Assembly (NCBI GenBank): GCA_022843325.1
Contig: JALHNV010000012.1
Coordinates: 1 to 60,866, forward strand
Length of the DNA stretch: 60,866 nucleotides
Direction of reading: 5' to 3'
DNA from: Pseudolabrys sp.
GTDB lineage: Bacteria; Pseudomonadota; Alphaproteobacteria; Rhizobiales; Xanthobacteraceae
The position numbers and the translations under genes are program-made. The notes under the pieces are model-generated. The model did no database searches, was not told the DNA's origin, and saw only the letters and a program-made list of their open reading frames with translations. This document shows positions 1 through 8,265 of this stretch, piece after piece; within the stretch, counting starts at the first letter, position 1; each line of letters opens with the position of its first letter.

Positions 1-143
1 GCGGCGGCGCGCTGCGCCGCCTGCTGGGTCGCCAGTTGCTCCTGCCGCGCCTTTTCCTGCGGAATGGCGAAGAAGTATTGCCAGCCGATCAGCACGATCG
101 CCGACAGCACGATGGCGAGGAGAGTATTCTTGTTGTCCGTCAT
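1..143 (-). CDS. yidC: Membrane protein insertase YidC, N-terminal part (runs off the window)
   Basis: Only the first 47 codons are in the window. The translation begins MTDNKNTLLAIVLSAIVLIG, followed by WQYFF and a Gln/Ala-rich stretch. This is the N-terminal signal-anchor helix and the start of the periplasmic linker typical of proteobacterial YidC. The protein inserts and folds inner-membrane proteins with or without SecYEG. The ATG (141-143) overlaps the rnpA stop codon in an ATGA, so the two are translationally coupled in the conserved rpmH-rnpA-yidC order. Confidence 0.93.
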   Translation of the reverse strand, partial: MTDNKNTLLAIVLSAIVLIGWQYFFAIPQEKARQEQLATQQAAQRAA

Positions 144-490
144 CGGGATCCCGTCTTGCCGTTACGCGCCGCATGGATACGCCGCAACGCCCCATCAACG
201 TCCGCGGCAATGCGTTCGAAAGGCAGCGAAAGTGCTGCACCCCGGCCGATCAGCACGTAATCGTGTCCGGTCAGCATACGCTTGAACCCCGAAAGCCGAA
301 CGATTTCACGCAAGCGCCGCCGTACCCGGTTGCGCTGCACCGCATTGCCAACTTTTTTCGAGACGGTAAAGCCGCATCGCGCGGGGCCATCGTCGGCTCG
401 CTTGCGCGCCTGGAGCACCACCGCCGGGGCCGGAACTTTGGTCCCGGACGCCGCGGCCAGAAAGTCCGCCCGTTGCCTCAATCTTTCCAT
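140..490 (-). CDS. rnpA: Ribonuclease P protein component
   Basis: 116 aa, the usual RnpA size. It carries the family signature: a basic FTVSKKVGNAVQRNRVRRRL segment around residues 41-60, containing the RNR motif that contacts the RNase P RNA. It matures tRNA 5' ends together with the rnpB RNA. It sits between rpmH and yidC as in almost all proteobacteria. Its stop overlaps the yidC start by 4 nt. The Arg-rich stretch and the context make the call firm. Confidence 0.95.
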   Translation of the reverse strand: MERLRQRADFLAAASGTKVPAPAVVLQARKRADDGPARCGFTVSKKVGNAVQRNRVRRRLREIVRLSGFKRMLTGHDYVLIGRGAALSLPFERIAADVDGALRRIHAARNGKTGSR

Positions 491-581
491 GGAAGCAATG
501 CGAGCGGCGTCAAACGACCGCTATTAGAGACGGCGCAAGAGTTTTCCGGGAAAGCGGTTGCCACTTTCCGGGATCATGCGC

Positions 582-716
582 TTAAGCGGAAAGCCGCTTG
601 CGGCCGCGGGCGCGCCGGGCGTTCAGCACCTTGCGGCCGCCGACGGTCTCCATGCGCGCGCGAAAACCGTGACGGCGCTTGCGCACGAGCTTGCTCGGTT
701 GATAGGTCCGCTTCAC
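582..716 (-). CDS. rpmH: 50S ribosomal protein L34
   Basis: 44 aa, the standard L34 length. The sequence starts [20 protein letters not shown] and ends [12 protein letters not shown], near-identical to alphaproteobacterial L34. The start is GTG (714-716), chosen because the conserved KRTYQPSK begins directly after it and a GGAG lies 9 nt upstream; the codon before it is ATC, so an ATG start is not available. An in-frame extension of about 57 codons has no L34 similarity and is not real. Confidence 0.95.
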   Translation of the reverse strand: MKRTYQPSKLVRKRRHGFRARMETVGGRKVLNARRARGRKRLSA

Positions 717-934
717 GATGACGTACTCCGAAGATCGCGCCGTATGGCGGCGAGGGTGCCAAATGCCGCTCCCCCAAACCGGCCAGAAAGGCGCAGATTT
801 GTTCGAAACAGCTGAATATTTCCGCGGCTTATAAGGGAGGGGGCTTGGCCCGTCAATGCGACTGGCGGCCCCATACGGGCCGCCCATCCGCGGTCACGGT
901 GCGTCACAAGGTGGTGACAGGGCACGGATCGGCG

Positions 935-957
935 CCGGGCTCGTGTATACAGCCCGG
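935..957 (+). promoter_or_regulatory. Perfect 7-bp inverted repeat touching the start codon of the TVP38 gene
   Basis: CCGGGCT (935-941) and AGCCCGG (951-957) pair perfectly around a 9-nt loop. The right arm ends directly before the ATG at 958. No Shine-Dalgarno sequence is obvious, so the hairpin may limit initiation, but this is inference from sequence symmetry only. Confidence 0.4.
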
Positions 958-1746
958 ATGGCCGAAAGTCCCCCCTCCGCCGAGCCGCATCCCGGCCTGA
1001 TCCGCCGATTCTGGCCGGTGATCGGCCTTATCGTGCTCGCAGGGGGCATTTATGCGGCTCTCGGCCGGAACGGCATTTCCCTGGAGGCGCTGATCGACCA
1101 TCGCCTGGCCATCGACGAACTGGTCAGAAACCATCGGGTCGCTGCCGTGCTGGCCTTTTTGGCCCTTTATATCGCCGTGGTGGTGGCCTCGGTGCCGGGG
1201 GCGACGGTCCTCACACTGACCGGCGGCTTTCTGTTCGGGCTGGTGACCGGCGGGCTGGCGGCCGTGGTCGGCGCCACCATCGGCGCCACGCTGATCTTTC
1301 TGGTGGCGCGCAGCGCCGTCGGCGAATCCTTGCTGCGCAAGGCCGGCCCGCGCGCCGCCAAACTGGCGCAGGGCTTCCGCGACGACGCATTCAGTTACTT
1401 GCTGTTTTTGCGGCTGGTGCCGGCCTTTCCGTTTTTCCTGGTCAATCTGGTGCCGGCCTTTGCCGGTGTCCGCCTGGGGCCGTTCGTGGCCGCGACCGCG
1501 ATCGGCATCATCCCGGCCTCGTTCGTCTACGCGTTCGCCGGCACCGGCCTCGACAGCATCATTTCCAGCCAGAACGCGACCTTTCGCGAATGCCGTGCCG
1601 CAGGCCGTGCTGATTGTGCCGTGACCTTCAACGCATGGGACGTGCTGACGCCGCACTTGCTCCTTGCGATGCTGGCGCTCGGGCTGCTGGCGTTGCTCCC
1701 GGTGGTTGTGAAGCGGTTGCGCGCGCGACCGCGCGCATCGTCGTGA
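958..1746 (+). CDS. TVP38/TMEM64 (DedA-superfamily) membrane protein
   Basis: 262 aa with about six hydrophobic segments. The core VASVPGATVLTLTGGFLFG around residue 80, a later F-R-P-F-VN stretch (FLRLVPAFPFFLVNLVPAFA) and the glycine-rich GATIGATLIF segment are the hallmarks of the TVP38/TMEM64/SNARE-associated domain. The family is linked to lipid scrambling and membrane homeostasis; the substrate here is unknown. The next gene, 21 nt downstream, is a MerA-like flavoprotein; TVP38 proteins are often paired or fused with such reductases. The start was set at the ATG at 958 because upstream codons look non-coding. Confidence 0.88.
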   Translation: MAESPPSAEPHPGLIRRFWPVIGLIVLAGGIYAALGRNGISLEALIDHRLAIDELVRNHRVAAVLAFLALYIAVVVASVPGATVLTLTGGFLFGLVTGGLAAVVGATIGATLIFLVARSAVGESLLRKAGPRAAKLAQGFRDDAFSYLLFLRLVPAFPFFLVNLVPAFAGVRLGPFVAATAIGIIPASFVYAFAGTGLDSIISSQNATFRECRAAGRADCAVTFNAWDVLTPHLLLAMLALGLLALLPVVVKRLRARPRASS

Positions 1747-1767
1747 CGAATCCGTTAGTGTTGCCGC

Positions 1768-3198
1768 ATGGTTGAAAAGCTCACACCCGATATCTGCGTG
1801 ATCGGCGGCGGCTCCGGCGGATTGTCGGTGGCGGCGGCCGCGGCGGCCTTCGGCGTGCCGGTGGTGCTGATTGAGCGGCACAAGATGGGCGGCGACTGTC
1901 TCAACACCGGTTGCGTGCCGTCAAAGGCGTTGCTGGCGGCGGCGAAGCGCGCCGACACCGCGCGGCACTCCGGCGCTTTCGGCGTCACGGCGCAAAACGT
2001 CACCATCGATTTCCGTGCGGTGCACGACCATGTGCATGAGGTCATCGGCGCCATAGCACCGATCGATTCCACGGAGCGGTTCACCGGCCTTGGCGTCCGC
2101 GTCGTCAACGGTGACGCAAAGTTCAAGGATCGCCGCACCGTCACAGTCGGTGACCAGTTCGAAATCCGCGCGCGACGCTTCGTGATTGCGACCGGATCGA
2201 CGCCGGCGGCGCCGCCGATCGAAGGCCTCGACCAGGGGCCGTATTTCACCAACGAGTCCATTTTCAATCTGACCCAGCGGCCGAAACATCTGCTCATCAT
2301 CGGCGGCGGGCCGATCGGGCTGGAGATGGCGCAGGCGTTCCGCCGTCTCGGCAGCGAGGTAACGGTGCTGGAGGCGGCCGCGCCGCTCGCCAAGGACGAT
2401 CCGGAATGCGCCGCGATTGTTCTGGCGCAGCTCGAGCGCGACGGCATTGTGGTGCGCAGGGGGGTGAAAGTGACCAAGGTCACGACCACCGCCGCCACCG
2501 CGTCGGCGACCATCGAAGGCGCCGGTGGCGACGAAACCATCGACGCCACGCATCTGCTGGTCGCCACCGGGCGCAAAGCGACGGTCGAGGGGCTTGGTTT
2601 GGAAGCGGCGGGCATCAAGTACGACCGCAGCGGCATTGGCGTGAACCGCAAGCTTAAGACCAGCAATAGCCGCGTCTACGCCATCGGCGATGTCGCGGCG
2701 GGACAGCCGCAGTTCACCCACGCCGCCAATTATCACGCCGGCCTGGTGATCCGGAATGCGCTGTTCCGGCTGCCGGTTCGCGTCAACAAGGATGTCATCC
2801 CGTGGGTCACCTATACCGAGCCTGAACTGGCGCAGACCGGGCTGACCGAAGCGGAAGCGCGCAAACGCCGGATCAAGATTCGCATTTTGCGCTGGCCGTA
2901 TCACGACAACGACCGCGCCCAGACCGAACGCGAGACGCACGGACACATCAAGGTCATCGTCAAGCACAACGGCAAGATTCTGGGCGCCACCATCGTCGGC
3001 GCGCAGGCCGGCGAACTGATCACGGCGTGGACGCTGGCGATCGCCCAGGGTCTGAACATCCGCGCCTTTACAGGCATCGTGCTGCCCTATCCGACGCTAT
3101 CGGAGATTGGCAAACGTGCAGCGATCGACTTTTTCACGCCCCGTTTGACGCGCCCCTTGCTGCGGCGCATCATCGGTTGGCTTCGAATATTCGGTTGA
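1768..3198 (+). CDS. FAD-dependent pyridine nucleotide-disulfide oxidoreductase, MerA-like
   Basis: 476 aa. An N-terminal FAD fold GGGSGG (13-18) is followed by the redox-active disulfide GGDCLNTGCVPSK (C44 and C49), a central NAD(P)-binding GGGPIGLE, a second FAD motif (VYAIGDVA) and a C-terminal dimerisation domain. At the place where dihydrolipoamide dehydrogenases have the catalytic His (HAHPTLSE) this protein has Tyr (LPYPTLSE). That argues against a lipoamide dehydrogenase and for the mercuric-reductase-like/uncharacterised group. There is no N-terminal HMA domain and no C-terminal vicinal CC pair, so mercury reduction is not supported. It is co-directional with the TVP38 gene. Confidence 0.85.
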   Translation: MVEKLTPDICVIGGGSGGLSVAAAAAAFGVPVVLIERHKMGGDCLNTGCVPSKALLAAAKRADTARHSGAFGVTAQNVTIDFRAVHDHVHEVIGAIAPIDSTERFTGLGVRVVNGDAKFKDRRTVTVGDQFEIRARRFVIATGSTPAAPPIEGLDQGPYFTNESIFNLTQRPKHLLIIGGGPIGLEMAQAFRRLGSEVTVLEAAAPLAKDDPECAAIVLAQLERDGIVVRRGVKVTKVTTTAATASATIEGAGGDETIDATHLLVATGRKATVEGLGLEAAGIKYDRSGIGVNRKLKTSNSRVYAIGDVAAGQPQFTHAANYHAGLVIRNALFRLPVRVNKDVIPWVTYTEPELAQTGLTEAEARKRRIKIRILRWPYHDNDRAQTERETHGHIKVIVKHNGKILGATIVGAQAGELITAWTLAIAQGLNIRAFTGIVLPYPTLSEIGKRAAIDFFTPRLTRPLLRRIIGWLRIFG

Positions 3199-3199
3199 G

Positions 3200-4690
3200 A
3201 TGGCATTGGAACCCGAAACCGGGCTGACAAGCGAACGACCAGCGCCGCGCAGGACCAAGGCATTGCGCTTTGGGCTGTCCAGCAAGCTGCTGCTTCTGAC
3301 CGTCCTGTTCGTGATGCTGGCGGAAATTCTGATCTATGTGCCGTCGATCGCCAATTTCCGGCTGAACTGGCTCAATGATCGGGTGGCGGCTGCCCGCACG
3401 GCGGCGCTGGTGCTGGACGCGGCGCCGAGCGGCATGGTGCCGGAAAGCCTGGCCAAGCAGGTTCTGCAAAGCATCGGCGCGCGGGCGGTGGCCGTGAAGA
3501 TGGGCACGCAGCGCCGGTTGCTCGCTGCCGCCGAAGTGCCGTCGGAGATCAATCAGGACATCGATATGCGCAGCGTGCCGTGGTGGCGCGCCGTCGCCGA
3601 TGCCTTCGATACGCTGTTGTTCTCCAAGCCGGGCAACGTCATCCGCGTCGTCGGGGCGGCGCCGATGGAAGGCGACTTCCTCGAAATCGTTATCGATGAG
3701 GCGCCGTTGCACCGGGCCATGCTGGTCTTCTCGGTCAACATCTTGCTGCTGTCGTTGGTGATTTCCGCCGTGACAGCCATGTTGGTGTTTTTCGCGCTGC
3801 ATTATCTGCTGGTGCGTCCAATGGGCCGGATCACCGACAATATGGTGGCCTTCCGCGCCGATCCCGAGAATCCGGATCGCATTATTGGCGCTTCGGGCCG
3901 TCACGATGAAGTTGGTACCGCAGAAGAGGAACTCGGTGCGATGCAGCGCGAGCTGGCCTCCATGCTGCATCAGAAGAGCCGGCTGGCTGCGCTGGGGCTG
4001 GCGGTATCGAAGATCAACCACGACTTGCGCAATCTGCTGGCCTCGGCGCAGCTGTTTTCCGATCAGCTGTCGACCTTGCCGGATCCGAAGGTGCAGCGCT
4101 TCGCGCCGAAGCTGGTGCGCGCGCTGGAGCGCGCCATCGCTTTCTGTCAATCGACGTTGTCCTATGGCGCCGCGCAGGAGGCGCCGCCGGAACGCAAGAC
4201 CATCGAGGTCGAGCCGTTGATCGAGGAAGTCTACGAGGCGCTCGGCCTGAGCCTTGAAGTTCCGATCCGGTGGATCGTGTCGGTCGAACGCGGTCTGACC
4301 GTGGAGGCCGACCACGACCAGTTGTTCCGCGTGCTGGTCAACCTGGCGCGCAATGCAATGCAGGCGCTGGAGGCGCGCGGCGACGGCGATCCGGCGCGCG
4401 ACCAGATCCGCATCACCGGCCGCCGCGAAGGCGGCGTGGTGGTGATCGAGGTGTCGGATACCGGCCCCGGCCTGTCCGAGAAGGCTCGCTCTCACCTGTT
4501 CCAGGCCTTCCAGGGATCGACCCGCTCCGGCGGCGCCGGACTGGGTCTGGTCATCGCCGCCGAACTGGTGCGCGCGCATGGCGGCGAGATGCGGCTGGTG
4601 GCGGGCACCATCGGCGCCACGTTCAGCATCACCATTCCGGACCGCGCCGTCGATCTCGGCCAGCGACGCGATGCCAAAGCCCGCGCCTGA
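3200..4690 (+). CDS. Membrane-bound sensor histidine kinase (orphan)
   Basis: 496 aa. Transmembrane segments at about 30-48 and 174-205 enclose a 125-residue periplasmic sensor. A HAMP-like linker (205-258) leads to a HisKA-type H-box with INHDLRN (H274). The ATPase domain follows with an N-box (NLARNAMQAL), G1 (DTGPGLSE) and G2 (GGAGLGLVIA). The ATG lies 1 nt after the oxidoreductase stop, so the pair is probably co-transcribed. No response regulator gene is adjacent, so its partner must be elsewhere. The signal sensed is unknown; the pairing with TVP38 and a thiol/flavin oxidoreductase hints at membrane or redox stress (inference). Confidence 0.87.
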   Translation: MALEPETGLTSERPAPRRTKALRFGLSSKLLLLTVLFVMLAEILIYVPSIANFRLNWLNDRVAAARTAALVLDAAPSGMVPESLAKQVLQSIGARAVAVKMGTQRRLLAAAEVPSEINQDIDMRSVPWWRAVADAFDTLLFSKPGNVIRVVGAAPMEGDFLEIVIDEAPLHRAMLVFSVNILLLSLVISAVTAMLVFFALHYLLVRPMGRITDNMVAFRADPENPDRIIGASGRHDEVGTAEEELGAMQRELASMLHQKSRLAALGLAVSKINHDLRNLLASAQLFSDQLSTLPDPKVQRFAPKLVRALERAIAFCQSTLSYGAAQEAPPERKTIEVEPLIEEVYEALGLSLEVPIRWIVSVERGLTVEADHDQLFRVLVNLARNAMQALEARGDGDPARDQIRITGRREGGVVVIEVSDTGPGLSEKARSHLFQAFQGSTRSGGAGLGLVIAAELVRAHGGEMRLVAGTIGATFSITIPDRAVDLGQRRDAKARA

Positions 4691-4781
4691 GCCATGCCGG
4701 ACTTTTGATTTTTTCGTGACACAACAACGCCGTGTTGCCGGCCTTCGCTGGCGATGACGGCTACAAGCTCGGAAGGCTCGC

Positions 4782-5093
4782 ATGCAATCGACGATCGCGG
4801 TGCTGATGGCGATGCTGTTCTCCGGCCCAGCGCTCGCGCAGGGCCCGAGCGAGCGCGGCCGTGCCCTGCTCGAGGAGTTCTGTGCGCGTTGCCATGCTCT
4901 CGGCAAGACCGGAGCCAGTCCGCATGAAACCGCGCCACCCTTTCGTCGGCTTGGCCGCAGTTTCGATCTCGATGAATTCGCGGTGAAGCTGCAGCAGGGG
5001 GTCTTGGCCGGCCATCCCGACATGCCGGAGTTCAAATTCAAGGAAGACGACGCCCGTGCCATCGGTGCCTATCTTCGCTCGGTGCAGGAGTAG
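4782..5093 (+). CDS. Small periplasmic class I cytochrome c
   Basis: 103 aa. A signal peptide (residues 1-19, ending GPALA) is followed by one haem c site CARCH (C34, C37, H38) and a distal-ligand candidate, M81, in GHPDMPEF. This is a monohaem electron carrier of the periplasm. The gene follows the histidine kinase after a 91-nt gap and ends where the convergent reductase gene begins, with no spacer. Its redox partner cannot be told from the sequence. Confidence 0.88.
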   Translation: MQSTIAVLMAMLFSGPALAQGPSERGRALLEEFCARCHALGKTGASPHETAPPFRRLGRSFDLDEFAVKLQQGVLAGHPDMPEFKFKEDDARAIGAYLRSVQE

Positions 5094-6059
5094 TCAGCGG
5101 TCGATGGTGATCTCATCGCCGCGGGCCCGCGACACGCAGATCATGATGTTGTCGCCGCGCTCGGCCTCGGTCAGTACCAGGTCGCGGTGATCGGCCTCAC
5201 CCGCCAGCATTCTGGTACGGCAGGTGCCGCAGGTGCCGGTCTCGCATGAGCTCGGCACCTCGAGGCCGTGGTCGCGCATCACCTCGAGAATTGTTTTGGT
5301 CACCGGCACATCCACCACAGCGCCGGAGCGCGCCAGCCTGACCTTGAAGGGCCGGTCGGTCGGCTTGTGGGTTTCGGCGTCGCTGAACGCCTCAAAATGC
5401 ACCGCCGTCGGCGACCAGTGCGCCGTCATCTCACGCACCGCTTCCATCAGCGGCCGCGGCCCGCAGCAGTAAAGGTGTTCGCGGTTCTTGCGCTCGGCCA
5501 GGACCGGGCGGAGGTCGAATGAGCGGGCGGGGTCGCCCTGGTCGAAATGGATCGTCACGCGATCCTTGAACTCCGGCGCACTCAGTTCGTCGACAAAGGC
5601 TGATGTCTCGGCCGATCGCGACAGGTAGTAGAGCCGGAAGCGTTTGTTTTCCGCCTGCAACTGCCAGATCATCGCCCGCATCGGCGTGATGCCGATGCCG
5701 CCGGCGATGAACAGGAAATCCTGCGCCCGCGGCGGCAGGCCGAAGTCGTTGACCGGCGCGGTCACGAGCAGCTCGTCGCCCGGTTTCGCGGTATCGATCA
5801 GGTTGATCGAACCGCCGCGGCCGTTGATCTCGCGCTTGACCGCGACCAGATAGCGGTCGCGCTCAGCCGGGTCGTTGCACAGGGAGTATTTACGCAGCGC
5901 GCCGTTCGGCACGCGGATGCCGATATGCGCGCCAGCGGTGAAGGCGGGCAGGGGGCTGCCGGCACGGTCGCGGAATTCGAACAGGTGGATACCGTCGGCG
6001 ATGCGCTCGTTGCGCATCACGTGTAACGGCAGGGTCTGGGGCGAGGCGCTGTCGGTCAT
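5094..6059 (-). CDS. PDR/VanB-family ferredoxin-type oxidoreductase (FMN, NAD, [2Fe-2S])
   Basis: 321 aa with the phthalate-dioxygenase-reductase order. There is a flavin-binding barrel with RKYSLCNDP (56-64), an NAD domain with GGIGITPM (120-127) and CCGP (198-201), and a C-terminal plant-type [2Fe-2S] domain with C272, C277, C280 and C308. Such proteins pass electrons from NADH to Rieske oxygenases such as vanillate demethylase. No oxygenase gene is nearby, so the partner is unknown. The ATG overlaps the subtilase stop by 4 nt, making it the last gene of the sigma-factor operon, which is an unexpected combination. Confidence 0.87.
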   Translation of the reverse strand: MTDSASPQTLPLHVMRNERIADGIHLFEFRDRAGSPLPAFTAGAHIGIRVPNGALRKYSLCNDPAERDRYLVAVKREINGRGGSINLIDTAKPGDELLVTAPVNDFGLPPRAQDFLFIAGGIGITPMRAMIWQLQAENKRFRLYYLSRSAETSAFVDELSAPEFKDRVTIHFDQGDPARSFDLRPVLAERKNREHLYCCGPRPLMEAVREMTAHWSPTAVHFEAFSDAETHKPTDRPFKVRLARSGAVVDVPVTKTILEVMRDHGLEVPSSCETGTCGTCRTRMLAGEADHRDLVLTEAERGDNIMICVSRARGDEITIDR

Positions 6060-7555
6060 TGCGCCCGGGTGCTGGCTCGTTCGATCCGCGGGCGTGGCAC
6101 GGGCGCGGCGATCGGCACGCCGTCCGCGGTGACCGCTGCATAGGCATCGGCCAGCCCGGCACCGAACAAGGTGTCGATTCCCTTCGGTCCGAGATCACGC
6201 GCCGTCGCGCGCAGAATGCTGCGGACAGCGTCGGCGGTCAGCTTGCCGTTGCGCTCAAGCATCAGCGCAACAATGCCGCTGACGCCAGCCGCCGACAGCG
6301 ACGTCCCCGAAGAGATTTCGTAACCGCCATCGGGGATCGCCACCAGCAGGGCGGCGCCCGGCGCGGCCACCTCGATGTGGCGGCCGCGATTGGATGCTTC
6401 GAACAACCTGTCGTCGGCGTCGGTGGCCGTGACGGCTATGACGTTGGGATCGGCGGCCGGAAACAGCGGCGGCGACTTCGCGCCGGCATTGCCGGCCGCG
6501 GCCACCAGCACGATGTTCAGTTTGCGGGCGGCCGCCAGGCTGCGTCTGATGGCCGGATCGGATGGGCCGGCAAAGCTCATATTGATGACCCGCGCACCAT
6601 TGGCTGCGGCCCAGTCGAGGCCTTTGAGAATATTGAACGTGGTTCCTTCGGCTGTCGGGCCGGACGGATCGAAGGCGCGGATCGCCAGAATTTTGGCGGC
6701 CGGTGCTGCGCCCATCAGCTTGCCGCGCGCCGCGATCAGGCCGGCGATGCCGGTGCCATGCTTGTGCGGCGTCGTCGGGCTCGACAGCGTGTCATAGGAC
6801 TTTGCCACCGCGCCGGCGAGATCGGGGTGTGTCGTATCGATGCCCGAATCGATGACAGCCACCAGGACATCTGTGCCTCGGGCAAGTACATGGGCTTGCG
6901 GTAGTTGCAGCTTGGCGAGTTCGTATTGCGCGGCATCCCCCGAGCCGCCGTTCTGTTGCAGGCTGTACAGATAGTTCGGCTGTGCCGAGGCGACCACGCC
7001 ATCGGCTTCGAGTTGGCGGATGACAGCCGACACCGAACGGCGGTCGGGAATGCGCCAGCGGTAAAGCGTCGTGCCCGACAATTGCATGGTCTGCGATTCC
7101 AGCCGGGTCAGCCGGTGGCGGCGTTGCAAGGCATCGATCTGTTGCGGGCGCACCGAGTTGGCAAGCTCGATTACCACCTCGTCCGGTACAAGCCGGCGTT
7201 CGCCCGCCGGCGGTGCGCCGCTCGGGCTGCGCCGCACCGTGCGCTGTTGCGGCGGCCGGCTGGGCCGGCGCGGCTCGTCATAAAACGGCTCCTCGACGAT
7301 GCGGCCGTGACTCGGCCGCGGCAAGGTCAGCATGATGCCCGGTACCACCATGCCGAAGCCGGGGTGAGGGCGATAGCCACCGTGCGACGGGCCGGTCGGC
7401 ATCGGCGCGGTTGGCATCGGTGTTTTCGGCATCGACGCCGAAGGCATTGTCGGAGCGGTCGTGATGATGCCCTGCGCCGGGGAACTCTCGGGCAGTATCA
7501 GCGCCAGCGTTGCCAGCCCGGCGAAGCCGAGCAGGGCCGTTGATCGAACGCGCAT
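6056..7555 (-). CDS. Secreted S8 (subtilisin-family) serine peptidase
   Basis: 499 aa. A signal peptide (about 1-28) is followed by a Met/Pro/Thr-rich low-complexity stretch with PMPT repeats (35-56), a fervidolysin-like propeptide region (about 124-200) and the catalytic domain. The triad is D236 (AVIDSG), H266 (HKHGTG) and S419 (SGTSLS), with N356 (AAGN) as oxyanion residue. The ATG at 7553-7555 has a strong AGGAGGG 6-8 nt upstream and is preferred over an in-frame upstream start. The gene follows the anti-sigma-like gene by 32 nt. It might act on that protein or on another envelope protein (inference). Confidence 0.9.
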   Translation of the reverse strand: MRVRSTALLGFAGLATLALILPESSPAQGIITTAPTMPSASMPKTPMPTAPMPTGPSHGGYRPHPGFGMVVPGIMLTLPRPSHGRIVEEPFYDEPRRPSRPPQQRTVRRSPSGAPPAGERRLVPDEVVIELANSVRPQQIDALQRRHRLTRLESQTMQLSGTTLYRWRIPDRRSVSAVIRQLEADGVVASAQPNYLYSLQQNGGSGDAAQYELAKLQLPQAHVLARGTDVLVAVIDSGIDTTHPDLAGAVAKSYDTLSSPTTPHKHGTGIAGLIAARGKLMGAAPAAKILAIRAFDPSGPTAEGTTFNILKGLDWAAANGARVINMSFAGPSDPAIRRSLAAARKLNIVLVAAAGNAGAKSPPLFPAADPNVIAVTATDADDRLFEASNRGRHIEVAAPGAALLVAIPDGGYEISSGTSLSAAGVSGIVALMLERNGKLTADAVRSILRATARDLGPKGIDTLFGAGLADAYAAVTADGVPIAAPVPRPRIERASTRAQ

Positions 7556-7587
7556 GCTCTTGCCCTCCTGTTGACCGCCGGTCCTGC

Positions 7588-8265
7588 TCACTCGGTGGTG
7601 GCGATGAAATCGACGACTTTGTCGGATTGAAGCTTTTTCACCAGCGCGGCGAGATCGGCCTTCGGCATGCCGGTGAGCGCAACGCGAACCCGGTACAGGC
7701 CGCCGTTCATCGGTCCGGCCGCGACCGACAATTTATTGGCGGCCAGAAATTTAGTGACATCGTCTTGCGTCGCCTGCGGCGCGAAACGGATCAGTGTGAA
7801 TGCGCCGACACCCGGATCGGTCGTTGGCGCTGAAGCTGTCTGGTACCCCGTGCCGGCGTCGTCCTTGAGCAGGACGCCAGCAATCAGCCCGGCCTGCAGC
7901 AGGATGGCTATCGCCGCGGCGCCGGCGGAAAAGGCCAACGTGCGCGGCGTCAGACGGGCGAAAAAGTCTGTGACGCGCGCACCGAGATTCAGCGAGGGTA
8001 CTGGCACGCGTCTGGGTTCGGCGTCGATCTTGGCAAACAAGGTCTCCATGGCTCGCGCCGACGGCGCGCCCAGCGTTTCGTTCAGGTGAATGGTCTCGCT
8101 GAACTCCTCGCGCACCATGGCATAGCGGCGGGCAAGTTCGGGGTCGTGCGCCAGAGCGTCCTCGACGCGCCGGGCGTCGCTGCGGCTCAGCGTGCCGGAG
8201 GCATGCCACGGCAGCAGGGCTTCGATCTCGCTTTGCTCTGAGCCGTCTTTGCTTATCGTGTTCAT
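7588..8265 (-). CDS. Putative membrane anti-sigma factor
   Basis: 225 aa. The N-terminal half (EIEALLPWHASGTLSRSD, residues 13-30, then a DPELARRY segment) resembles the cytoplasmic sigma-binding domain of ECF anti-sigma factors, but the zinc-binding Cys pair of the ZAS type is missing. A single transmembrane helix lies at about 110-133. The C-terminal about 90 residues would be periplasmic. The ATG overlaps the stop of the ECF sigma gene in an ATGA, the usual sigma/anti-sigma coupling. The call rests on layout, topology and this short N-terminal similarity. Confidence 0.72.
   Translation of the reverse strand: MNTISKDGSEQSEIEALLPWHASGTLSRSDARRVEDALAHDPELARRYAMVREEFSETIHLNETLGAPSARAMETLFAKIDAEPRRVPVPSLNLGARVTDFFARLTPRTLAFSAGAAAIAILLQAGLIAGVLLKDDAGTGYQTASAPTTDPGVGAFTLIRFAPQATQDDVTKFLAANKLSVAAGPMNGGLYRVRVALTGMPKADLAALVKKLQSDKVVDFIATTE

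Noticed and set aside
717..957. Possible replication origin next to rpmH
   Set aside because: No cluster of DnaA boxes and no dnaA gene; in alphaproteobacteria the origin is usually elsewhere.
904..1881. 325-aa minus-strand frame over the TVP38 gene
   Set aside because: Gln/Arg/His-rich low-complexity shadow of a membrane protein gene on the other strand.
3170..5062. 630-aa minus-strand frame over the histidine kinase and cytochrome genes
   Set aside because: Shadow frame typical of high-GC DNA; the plus-strand genes have clear motifs.
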